NCBI GenBank assembly: GCA_039545355.1
Contig: BCJJ01000003.1
Coordinates: 1,509,092 to 1,573,091 of the forward strand
Direction: 5' to 3'
From: Trichosporon coremiiforme
Taxonomy: Eukaryota; Basidiomycota; Tremellomycetes; Trichosporonales; Trichosporonaceae
Length of the DNA: 64,000 nt
Shown here piece after piece: positions 32,201-42,918 of the stretch. A program made the position numbers and the translations under genes. Below the pieces are notes generated by a model. It was not told where the DNA came from. It made no database searches and was given only the letters and a program-made list of their open reading frames with translations. Within the stretch, counting starts at the first letter, position 1; the number at the start of each line of letters is the position of its first letter.

Positions 32201-35200
32201 CACCCGCAGCTCACTCGGCAGATCAAACTCGCTCGACTCTGCCAGCCGCAACCGCCCCAACGTCACCGCTGGATGGCGATCGAGGACGCCGTCGATCAAC
32301 TCGCTTGCCAGTGCCGCCGGCTCGTCGGAGCGCAAGCGACCGCTCGGCTCCCGGCCCATGCGCTCTGCATCCAACAGCACGACCAGCACTCCCCCGCTGG
32401 TCACCAGTGCGCGCCGTGTGCCAAGTCCGGAACCCGTCCCGTCTGCCGAGTCGACGACGCCGAAACCGGAGGAGAAGCAGACCAACGACGATGATGCAGA
32501 CGACAACGCCAAGCCGGTCGGGCCGGTGGAGTCGCTGAGTCACCCGGCAGTTCGGCAGCTGTCATTGTCCCAGTCCCAATCGACGGACACCAGCGGCGTC
32601 GCTACCCCAGACTCTGGCAGGAGCATCGGGCACCGCAAGACCCCTTCTGGGAATCGCAAGCCTGCGCCACCAATAGACCAGGCCCTCATCGAGGCTCTGA
32701 AGAAGGAGAGCGTGTCGTCCGACCTGCAGCGTCTGCAGCGCTCAACGCCGACTACGCCGTTGGGACCCCCGGCTGTGTCACCCTTCATGCCCATTGAGAA
32801 AAAAGAGCCGCCCACCCGCGTCGTGCCGAAGAAGGTCCCTCCACCGCTCCCGCTGACTGCGACGATGCTGAACGTCATCCCGCCCAAGTCTGCGGCAGGC
32901 TCCGACACGACCGCCGTCCCGAAGGGCCCGCTGAGCCCTGGTCTCCTCAGCCCGACAACGCCGATCAGCCCCCGCAGCTCCCTCAGCGGTGCCAGCACAC
33001 GACACTCGCTCAGCTCCGACTTCATGGCGCGCATGAACATGCCCGTCGGCAGTCGGGACAGCACCACGAGCCGCCTGTCGCAGCGCATGTCGAACCGCCT
33101 GTCGCAGTTCTCGGCCCGCATGTCCCGCCGCATCTCGTCTGATTCTGGCCACAACCACCGCCCGTACATGGAGGACTCGGCCGGCTCGCACGATTACGAG
33201 CACTCCCAGGCATCCGTCATCAACGCCGCCGTCGCCCGTCACTCGACCGCCCGCTCCGTCTCTCTGTCTAACGGACGACTGACACCGATCAAGACGTCCG
33301 CCCCCAGCAGCTCGCACACTTCTCAGGCGTCCCTCCCGCTCCCCTCGCCTGTCATGCTCAACGGCGACTACCGGTCTGCCCGCGACATCACTGGCCCCGT
33401 CGAGGGTATGGTCATCATCACTGCCGACACGCCGTCACGGAAAACAGCCGAGAAGAGCCGATCGTCTAAGAAGTCATCATCGGCGTCTCGAGACAAAGAC
33501 GCTGAGGACAAGAAGGACGAAGACGTTAAGGAGGTCAAGGAGGTCAAACTGGTCGAGGTCAAGGAGGTAAAACCGGTTGAGGTCAAGGAGGTCGGGGAGG
33601 ACAAGCCGAGGGATGAGGACACCCCGGGCGACGAGGACGGGCCAAAGGACGAGGACACGATAAAGCACGAGGACACGAAGATCGCGCCGATCGAGAAGTC
33701 TGAGAAGAAAGAGAACGGCATCAAGCGCAAGGCGCCTCCTGCCGCGGACGTCGTCGACCTGACCGATTCTCCTCAGATTCCACAGTCTGCGACCCTCACT
33801 CAGTCGGCGACCCCTAGTCAGTCCGCAACCCTCAGTCCGCCCATGAGCAACGAACACTTTTCGGCCGTCTCGCCGCAGTTCGTCAACGCCCCTCGTCAGT
33901 TGTCCGCCGGCACGAGTCCCTCGCTTGAAACATCGGCAGCCCTGCTGCGCGAACAGCGCTACCCCGAGACCCCACAGATGACCTCGCCCACGATCACGAC
34001 GACCCCGCCCTCGTCGCTCGATCGCCACTCGTCGCTGTCACAAAAGCTGCGCCTCGCCCTCCGCTCCAAGTCGAACGGCGAGCACGGCGCGCAGCGCCCC
34101 GACTTCCTTCCCGGTGCGTCTCCAATTGCCTCGCCGCCCTCGCCGACTGTCTCGAACTTTTCCAACTCGCCCAACCCGAACCGCTCGTCGATCCAGGACT
34201 CGCTCGGCCGCGCATTCCGCCTGCGCGCCGGCTCGAACAGCGGCGGTCCCCAGCCGATGAAGGGCACAAGTCCCGGCGGTATCAGCTCGGAGGACTTCAA
34301 GCATCTGCACGAGAAGGAGGCGCTGCACGGCCTCGGTCTCGGGATGCAGTTCCCGCCCAACTCGTACCGCACCCCGTCCGGTGGACTCGGCTACACCCCG
34401 CCAGCGAAGAAGGGCCGCACCGTTTCGAACATCTCCGCCGAGGACGCGCTCGCGAACATTCGCCTGAAGAACATGGCCGAGCAGGAGGAGGCGCAGGAGC
34501 GGTGGCGCCGTCTCGAGAATGAGCGTGCGCACAACCGCGGAAGCAACCCCCTCAGCCCGACGACGCAAAACTACAACTCGCACGTGCAGTCGCTCGCCTC
34601 CTCGACTGGCCTCAGCGACGACGAGGCACTCAGCCCTGGCCGCGTGTCCGAGTCATCAGAGCGCACGCGCAGCTTCATCGAGCCGGATGTTGGCCGACCG
34701 ATCCTGCCCCGCGCGTCTCTCGCGGAGCGGCCGAAGCCGCACCAGCGCCTCAGCTCGCGTGACCTCGGCACGCGGGAGAGCATGCAGTCGCTCTCTTCCT
34801 GCGGCTCTCCTCCTCGCTCGCCCGACGTTCCCCGCTCGCACACGCGCGACAGCATCGCCACCGTCTTCTCCGCCGAGTCTGTCCGCTCCCACTCGGACGT
34901 GCGCGAGAGCAAAGTCTCGCTCGAGCCAGACGTGCGCAGCATCATCTCCCCACGCTCATCATACGAGCGCAGTGCCAAGTCGCCCGAACGCGGTGAGCGC
35001 GCCCGCACCTCCTTCGGACAGCTGAGCGAGCGCGAGCGCGGCTCTCTGTACCGCGCCTCGACGTTTGAGCCTCGCCTCAGCCGGGACACGATGCGCTCCA
35101 CCCGTTCCAATGGCTCGCGCACGAGCTTTGAGCGCAGTGCGCGCGTCTCCCGCTCGTCCTTCGACCCTCCCAGCCGCATGTCGCGGGACAACTCCTTCCT

Positions 35201-35822
35201 GGCCTCTCCGCGGGGTCTGGAGCCGCTCGACGTCAACGAAGAGCCGTTAGACGAGGAGACAGAGTCGGAGCGCGGCGCCCGTCACGAGGCCGAAGAGGAG
35301 GCGGCCCGGCTCGAAGCGGAGAGGTCCGAGCGCCTAGCCGCCAAAAAGGCTGAGGCGGAGAAACGCGAGGCGGAACGTCTTGCGGCCCAGCAGCGCGCCG
35401 AGGCCGAGAGGCAGCGCCAAGAGGCCGAGCGCTCCGCCCGGCGCGCAGCAGAGGCAGCGAAGCGGGACGAGCAGCAGGCCGAGGTCCGCCGACAACTGGT
35501 CAAGGGCCACGCCGAGGGGGGCGTCATGCTCCGCGGCTGGGTCACGGTGCAAGGGGTCGGAACCTGGCGGCGGCGCTACTTCCTCCTCCTCGCGAACGAG
35601 TTACGTCTCTACAAGGGAGAAGGGGACGAGAAACCGATCAACGTCGTGACGCTTGGAAGCAAGACCGAGATTGATCACGACGTGTATGAGGAGTCTCAGG
35701 TTCGGGGTGCTTGGAAGATTCGCGGCATGAGGGGAGAGGAGTTCTTCATGTTTGCGGATAGTGAGACGGATCGCGACGTGGTCATGGAGGGGTTCAGGAT
35801 TGCGGTTGGGCGTGAGGTTTAG
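29294..35822 (+). CDS. ADF-H-like (coactosin/Abp1 type) plus PH-domain protein, 2008 aa
   Basis: Four exons: 29294-29370, 29454-29642, 30009-30066 and 30120-35822. Splicing joins short exons into a fold that no single ORF shows. DDPTTWLVAGYAAP, IVLIEAGTD, ATFAYASVQGKGFVILRLG and VSVVKRAKAIVHSRTFAALF match the actin-depolymerising-factor homology domain (about residues 5-130). About 1,700 residues of Pro/Ser/Thr-rich, probably disordered sequence follow, with Lys/Glu/Val repeats (VKEVKEVKLVEVKEVKP) around residue 1250 and an SATLTQSATPSQ repeat. A charged coiled coil (about 1829-1903, AEEEAARLEAERSERLAAKK) leads into a C-terminal PH domain (about 1910-2005: GWVTVQGVGTWRRRYFLLLANELRLYKG, ending at GREV). 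An actin- and phosphoinositide-linked cortical scaffold is the natural inference. The 366-nt second intron is unusually long. Confidence 0.85.
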
Positions 35823-37353
35823 TAGACCCGCCTGAGGAGGGAGAGGATATCTTATTTGTTTGGCTACCTGATGCTGTATTGTATAAGGATATGTATACCT
35901 TAGATCTTGCATCCGACTGACGGCACTGACAGAATAGCGGCCGCTGAGGAGTGTTGTAAAGAGTGATATCGCTTGATTGCTCGTTCTTCAATCCTTCACG
36001 CCAACTTGTGTCCGTCGCGACCATGAAACCGCGGAACTCGCACCGTACGGGCCAAAGTTCCCATGTATGTGATTGTCTCGGAAGCTCGGAAGCGGCATCG
36101 ATGACCCGTGCCGGAGACTAACTACCCCATCACACCCCCAACACGACTTTACGACATGTGGAGCTCGTGTGAGCGCACGAGGCGGTGTTGGGTAGTCACC
36201 TCGCGCGTTCTCCGCCATCAGCCTCAGACTTGGACACAGCGCCGAAGGTTATCCGCAGGATATCCGAAGGGCATGGCGATCAGATCGCGGGCACCATGGG
36301 TGCCAATGACATGCGCCAAGCCACTAACGATGGCGGGCATCGACATGCGCCCGTATCCGGCCCATGTGGGTTAATTGTCGGGACGTCAGAGGACGGCGGG
36401 CAACGTTAGGCAAATGTCAGTTGCTCGTAACGAGGGTTAAGCATGATATGCATGCAACACGAGGGGGGGGGTTCTCAATGCTTAGTGGACGCAACTGGCA
36501 TCACCGCCAAGGGCATGGACCAGCAGGGGCACCACCCTATTCACATCTCAGCACGACTCTCGCAGCCCTCACCGGCGAGCAATCGACCAGCGTCTCCAGC
36601 CGCTCACCACATGCTCTGCATGCTCCTCTCGAGTTGCCGGAACCGGGAGATGCGAGGTGCGTAGAAACCCACTCCGTGCCCGGTCGCGCTTGACACTCTG
36701 CACACGATCCGTGATCGGATCGCACCTCGCCTGCTGCCCGAGGCCAGCGCCGGTACCGCACCGCAGAAATCGTAGAGGCCCCCACGTCGTCCCACGCCGT
36801 CTCACGCCACCCTACGCCCTTGCCTCGTGACCTTCTCGTGTGATCCCTCGTCATCACCGCCACTTCGCCGTCATCGCCGTCGTCCCGTTCTCGGACTCCG
36901 GGCCGGTGTCAGACGGCGGCGCCTACGACCGGGCGTTGGACGCCACCTCAGCGAGGTTCGTCGCGAGGGGCGGCGAGGGGATGACCCTCGGACCGAGACA
37001 CCGATGAGCGCAAGAGGTGACAGAGGTCTCGCGGGGAACATGGTCCGCCGGCGATGGTTGCCCGTCTGATAACGATAACGGGTCTATCTCCGCAGTCGTC
37101 GAGGTGAGGGGAACGGCCGCTCTCGGGAGGTAGGAGTACGAGGGGGACGCTCATGACATCAACCAAAGTGTTTAGTGTCGATGAGGCGGTTAGAGATGGC
37201 AGAGGGTTAGTGGGAGCGTGGCGAGGGCACTGCATACGACTGGTGACGGCGCTGAAGCAAAGAGCAGAGGTTGAGCTCTGGGAGCAGGTCAGTCGCGAAC
37301 AGTCTCCCCAGGCATCGCTGCCTGTCGAGTGAGCTCGACGAGTCTCAAAAAGG
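35823..37353. other. intergenic region
   Basis: No supported gene. A G10 homopolymer lies near 36463-36472. A GC-rich block at about 36830-37010 carries one short natural-looking frame (VIPRHHRHFAVIAVVPFSD) with no start codon or splice context, possibly a relic. The remainder is featureless. Confidence 0.45.
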
Positions 37354-37360
37354 TATATAA
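37354..37360 (+). promoter_or_regulatory. TATA box (TATATAA) of the secreted Cys-rich gene
   Basis: AGGTATATAAGAG precedes a CT/CA-rich, leader-like stretch. The first coding-like sequence begins about 85 bp downstream, typical for a strongly expressed fungal gene. Confidence 0.55.
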
Positions 37361-37443
37361 GAGATGCTACCGAGAATCTTCTCGCTTATCAGTCTCGACA
37401 AGACTTCCCCCTACTCAACAAAACCCAAACTGCAACACACAAC

Positions 37444-38148
37444 ATCTTCTCCCTCTGCCTCATCGCCAGCCTCTCTACCTCTCTCCCTCTCTCCCTCGCC
37501 TTGCCTCTTGACGACCCAGCTCCCTCTCCCCCGAGCGCTGCGACCTCAACGCCTGGCTCTCAGTTGCGAAGGAAAGCGACATCCTCTCCTCCGGCGGGTC
37601 CTTTTACCAGCTCGTGACACGACTCGACCCTCGCGAAGCGACAGGGCTCGGGCTCGTGCCCCAACGCCTAGTACCGCGTGACGCAGGTAGAGAGCACCGA
37701 GCCGGGATGGTCCGGTTGTGCGCCGCGGCACTGCCACGACTGTTCCGGCTCAACCGGAACGTGCACCTACGCCGAGAGAGTGGGGTGGGAGACATCGTAC
37801 ACAATCTCCTTTGGCCTCGACGCCTCCCTCGCGGGCCAGGTCGCAAGCGACATCACGGGCAACGCGGGCCTCAACTTCGGATACGAGTGGACGCAGTCGT
37901 TCTCCGGCTCGGCGACGGCCGACTGCGAGTTCCCGGGCGGGACGTACGGCCGGTTCCTGGTCCAGACCAGGATCGGCATCGCCAACACGAAGAGCAGGCT
38001 CTGCAAGAGCAGCTGCATCAATGAGATCTGCGAAGAGTGGGAGTACGGACGCGTCGAGTATCCCATCAAGGACGGGAATGAGCTCGCGGTCGACGGTACA
38101 AAGTGCGAGACGGTCGATACCGAGGAGGCGTGCTATGCGGGGATCTAA
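37444..38148 (+). pseudogene. secreted Cys-rich protein gene with apparent lost start and frameshift
   Basis: The last exon (37672-38148, reading YRVTQVES through to CYAGI) is a convincing extracellular domain. It has ten cysteines, a Ser/Gly/Thr alternating beta-like core (YTISFGLDASLAGQVASD) and the stop TAA. A 58-nt intron (37614-37671, acceptor CCTAG) joins it in phase to RCDLNAWLSVAKESD and SSGGSFYQL. Upstream, a signal-peptide-like stretch (FSLCLIASLSTSLPLSLALP) sits right after a Kozak-like ACACAAC, but the codon there is ATC, not ATG. It is also in a different frame from the downstream part; the phase changes around a C5 run at 37528-37532. No GT lies between 37444 and the second part to allow an intron. 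Either the gene is decayed, or sequencing or non-AUG initiation explains it. The family is not recognised. Confidence 0.6.
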
Positions 38149-39818
38149 GCCAGGTCCATACGGAAGCACCCTCTGCCATCCCGATGATGATTAGAACGTA
38201 GCAATTAGTGAAAGACGTAGTTAGGAAAGTTAAAGTCAGATGTCCGAAATAAGGAAAGATAAGAGTCAAGATGAGCAAGTAGTGCAACGTGTGACTAGGC
38301 CTGGAGCGCCCTGATTCCGCCTGGGGTTGCCATTTCTCTAGACTGAAGTGCTCACTACCGAATACAAGGGAGAGTGTGTCAGCCAGTGCCTGCTCGAGTC
38401 CGGACCGTCCGGACCGTCCTCCGGATTCTCATAGAGCTAGTGGAAGTGCAAGCCGATCACAGGCAAGTAGGCGACGAGTGCCCATCACGTCGTACATGTG
38501 AAGGCTCCCGACATCGGACATCGCAGCCATACAGCCCTTCCTTTCCGGTCACCCGAAGACACCAGTCCGGGGCATTGGCATCGAGGGCACCGGGAGTCCG
38601 AGGCACGCGATTTTCACTGTCCGCTCATGGAGATGAGCCTGTGCTGTCCTGTGTTGTCCTGTGAGTACCTGGAAACTGTGGTTGCGGCCTGGCGTGCCCG
38701 TCGAGGACTGCGGCAATCGCCCGAACAGTCTCAAGTACCGCTTCACCTTTAGCGAGCTCGATGGGTTGAGATTTGGGCCATGAAGGCGGGACAGTGTCGC
38801 CCAAGTGAGCGTTGGCGGAGACCGCGTCGCTCACACACTAGCGAGCGATTTCGATACGACAGGAACCAAACAAACCCTCCAAATTTTGGACAAATTGAGC
38901 TGAAAACAAACCGTCAACGAGCCGACTGCTTTTCGTATCCCTGCCTCTCTGCGGGCATGAGCATCAACATCGCAATGTCTTCTGTCACATAGATCTGGAC
39001 TAGATAACAACATTCTCTTGGGGGCGAGTGAGGAGCAGTCATTCACACAGACATACGCATCTCAACCCAAGCTCGTTAAGCATGCGTCCTCGTTGTGCCC
39101 TGAACAGCACGTGCAGAAAAGAACTCTGGTCCGCTGGCTGGAAGCCTTTGCTCTGTCTCAGGTGGGGACCCTGATTCCAGGCCCGGATGCCTTGTGCAAG
39201 GTTCGGACGGAACGCCCCGCGGAAGTGCACGGCGCACGGCTGGTTCTGTGCGGTGTGTTTCGGAGGGCATACGTCACTTCGGCTTGGAGCTGGCATTGTG
39301 GCCTTTCGCGCTTCTTTGCGGCTCGATAAGCAGATGCAATGTCAGCTGGTGTCCACCTCGGTCATGGCATGTCGGGGCCATGTCAGACTCTGCTGATACG
39401 GAGGTGGTATGCTGCTGAGACCACTTTCTCCGCTCCCAGTCAGCGCACCACTGGTGCTGCTGTGTGGATCAGTATCGATGTGCTCAGTGAGAGGTAGCGC
39501 CTCGCCCGCCTTGCTCAGCAGCCCAGTTGCAATGCCAGTATGCATATGTAACCTAGTCGAAAAATGCAGGAATGCGGTTGATGGAGAAATGCGAGAATAT
39601 GTGTCGTATTAAAGAGGTTGGGAGGGGGCTATTATACATCTTATAAGGGGTGGAAAGGTGGCTAAGGTGGGTGGTGGTGGTGGTGGTGTGGGGAAGGAGT
39701 GCGATAAGATGTGGGATGCTCGCTAGTGCTGAGCGGTGACGGAGGTGAGGAAGGTGCGGCGGAGGGTTGAAGGTCAAGCGAGCACTGAGCTCAGCACTCG
39801 CTACGCTCGTGCTCGCGC
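38149..39818. other. convergent intergenic region
   Basis: No gene supported; short overlapping frames only. A GGT-repeat microsatellite lies at 39666-39688 near the 3' end of the minus-strand membrane protein gene. Confidence 0.5.
39666..39688. repeat. GGT trinucleotide microsatellite
   Basis: About seven GGT units (one imperfect) in non-coding DNA. Confidence 0.8.
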
Positions 39819-40389
39819 TTAGTGCTTGGGAGCCTCCTCCTCGACCTTGTCGATGACGGGGATGTTGCCGAGGGGCTCAGACCAGGACGAGTTGGTAGTC
39901 GAGACAATCATGGAGATGATGGCCATCCAGAAGATGTTCCAGATCCAGAGAACCCAGGCCATGCCCATGGTACCGCGGAGGACGCCCTGGCAGTCGTGGG
40001 CGGCGGGCGTGTCGCCGGGGCAGTAGCCGTGGCCGTGGCGCTTGCCGAGGACAGTGATGGCGATGGAGGCACCGAAGCAGTAGAGCATGAGGAGACCGTT
40101 GACGATGAACATGTTGCGGACCGAGTACATCTTGGAGTGCGACTTGATGAAGTAGACGAACATGTAGAGCATCTGCACGATCGCGCAGACCATCTGCGCG
40201 ACAACGGCCGAGGGGTAGGACTTGAACAGCTCCTTGTCACGGTGGATCATGACAACACAGATGATGAACGACGTGTACGCGAACACGAGGAGCGAGCCGT
40301 TCATCGGACCCTTGAGGCTAACGGTGCTGGCTGTCAGCGACAGCTCTCACACAAGCTGTTGAGGACACTTACGGAGAGTACTTGGCCAT
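39819..40389 (-). CDS. MARVEL-like four-helix membrane protein
   Basis: Two exons: 40389-40373 (only MAKYSP) and 40326-39819, giving 174 aa. The 46-nt intron has a GTAAGT donor and a GCTGACAGCCAG end. Four hydrophobic segments are visible: LLVFAYTSFIICVVM, VVAQMVCAIVQMLYMFVYF, MFIVNGLLMLYCFGASIAITVL and MAWVLWIWNIFWMAIISMIV. An extracellular loop between TM3 and TM4 has two Cys (GYCPGD, HDCQG). The length, topology and the WVLWIWN segment of TM4 resemble the MARVEL fold of fungal Nce102-like proteins, but the match is by shape and not by a diagnostic motif. The 17-nt first exon would be missed by ORF-based annotation. The promoter side (40390-40500) is GT-rich on the plus strand. Confidence 0.75.
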
Positions 40390-42918
40390 GGTGGTGGTGG
40401 ACTTGGGGGGTAGGGAGGGATTAAGGTGGTGGTAGGGGGTGTAGTTATGAGAGTGTGGGTGACGGTCGCAACCCAGCTATTATTGAGAGGATACAGTGAA
40501 GGATGAGAGGATGGGGGGGCAATCATGACCGAGGACGTATATACTTATATTCCTGCTCGTCTCGTCATGTTTGGCCGAAGTGCTCCTCCAGTGCTCTTTG
40601 CAAAGTTAGCTCTTGCTGGTAGGTTGGTAGGGCCTACGGAGTGCATCCCAGCACCTTCCTGGTACTGCTCCTCCACGGCCGTGGTCGTATCTCGTCTAAC
40701 AGCCAGCTGTGAGTCATGCGGTCTATTGGGTATTACCCCGGCAGGTCAGGGATGAGTCCGTCCCTGGCCGACTGCCCGACCGAACTTTTGCCCTGGGAAG
40801 TCTGCAGTGGAGAGCGTCCGCCGCGCACGAAAGACAGAAGCTGCAGAAGCCACGAGGCAAGAAAGACGGTCGGGTTTTCCTGAGTTCTTCATTCTACGGA
40901 CCCTGAACTTCACTCTGCATCTTGGGCAGAGTCGACGACTGCCGGCTGGAATTTTTCGTTTGTTTGCTTTATGGCGTTCGGGGCTCTCCCCTCCCCACCT
41001 CGCTCGCTTGCTGGCCTAGTCACTGGACCTGGGAGGAGAGGCATGCCGTCATTTCGCGAGAGATGTCCCTAGCCTGCCAGCTTGCAGTTTGCGAGCACTC
41101 CAGTCACAGAAGCACTGCAGCGCGCTGGGCAATCACTCAGAACGAGCGACCACCTTCTTCGCTTGGTAAGCAGCAAGCATGACGAAGGCAATAGCACCAC
41201 CCAGATCTGCGCCGCCCCAACCCCAACTGCACATGCCCATGCCCAAATCCAGTAACTCGACCCAACCAGCCAGCATCGGATGACAATCGACGATTCGTGC
41301 GTGGTGAGGAGGCCGTAAGCCAGGGTCGACAGTCCCTCCAGGGCAGGGGTTCAGCAGGAGCAAGTTTCGGTGCTTCGGTTTAAGACCACTCTCTGTACGC
41401 CGCACCCGTCCGGTCCGGGAGGCTTGCAGGCTTGCAAGCCAAAGTCGGTCTGGACGGAGGAGCGGAGGGATTTGGTCGGAACTCAGGCACGAAGCAGCCT
41501 CGTCCCTGTGACGGTGGCGATAGAGCGACGCACACCTTGTACTCCGCGGCCGTCGTCACCGCTAGACTTTGCTTCGTATAAGTTGAATTCTGCAGTGACA
41601 GCAATCCGCAATGACGAACGAGGAGTGCGTAGACAGGGCTGGCAGGGCTTATCAGCACATGTCCGTCCATGTGTTGAGGAGCAGTGGGCTCGAGTTGGTC
41701 ATGCATCATAGTCGCTGCCATGTGTTCAGCTCGTGCTCTTCTCAATCTCGCTTGTCCTTTAATCCTTGCTCTCTGATCCTTGAGTGAAGGAGCAAAGCGG
41801 AGCGGGACGGTGCGATCGTACAGATCAATCGAGCCAGACCTCTCAGCTCCGCTTCGAGCTCCGTTAACGCTGCACGATGCACTCTGACTCGTCATCGGAA
41901 CCGCCGGAGCTGTCTGCCCTGACCTCCCTACCTAAGAACGACCTGAAACCTTACAAACCAGCCAGCTGCAGCCTGGCCTTCCGCGCCTCTCGTGTACCTG
42001 CCCGCTCTGCTATTTCGAGCACTCAAAAGCTCTCGCTCACTCGCGATCGCTCGCTTCCTCACCCGGACGGGCTTGGCGCGAACAGGGCGATAAGGGCAAG
42101 AGGCTTCGGAACGAGGCGACCAGTATGGATATCAATTTTGAGCTCTGCGATCACCGTTGAACTCGCCGTTGATTGCGTTTCTACAGCTTTCTACGGAACC
42201 CCGCTGCACACGCTATACCATCCTTCGTGCACTTCCCGGCCGCTTCCCAGAGCTGTTTCGCAGTATTTCTGGACATTTGGAGTCGAAGACGGTTGGGCGC
42301 TGGCGCTTGGTTTACCTCTCCCTGTTCAGAAAGGATCTGAGGGCCGCCCAGGAAACTGTGGGCATACTGACGCTGCCGCTCCGACTTTACGCCGACGTCA
42401 TCCGCTCAAGCCACCCGACACGGCGACGTAGCTCGGTCATTGTCGCTCCGTCCCTTCCTTCTTCGCCTGCAGCACTGAATGCATAAGGTTGTGCGATAGT
42501 TACTATACATGGTCGAGCGCGGCCGAGCGGGTCCTGCTACTCTCCCCCTGCTTCGATCACGTGTCCCACCTCCCTTCACCCCGCTCGTCCACACTCAGCT
42601 CATGGAGCTCGTGCCCGCCCGCTCACCGCCGACTGCGCTCACACTCTTTAAGCTAACAGTACACGTCCCCCTCCCATATATGCTATCTATGGAGCTTGGC
42701 TGGACAAATGATCGCGTGTCGCTCAACAGTCGTCATTATTAGTCTAGAGGTAGGGATAAGATGTGCTCGGCGTGGAGCTGCCAAGCGGACCGGCGGACCG
42801 GCGCTCGTCATCGATGGCGAAAAGGCAGACGCGTCACGGCACCAGCAGCAGTCAGGCACCTGCTGAGCGCTGAGCTAGGTATGCTTGCCATGCCTGGAAG
42901 CGACCTAGGAGCACGCGA
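40390..42918. other. intergenic region of 2.5 kb
   Basis: No secure gene. Around 41877-42486 two overlapping plus frames look somewhat protein-like (PVWISILSSAITVELAV; GRFPELFRSISGHLESKTV), but neither has both a start codon and a supported splice to the other. They may be a relic or a poorly resolved small gene. The rest shows nothing recognisable. Confidence 0.45.

Noticed and set aside
39822..40424. Plus-strand frame opposite the MARVEL-like gene
   Set aside because: Acidic and His-rich antisense shadow. The minus strand has the TM pattern, intron and stop.
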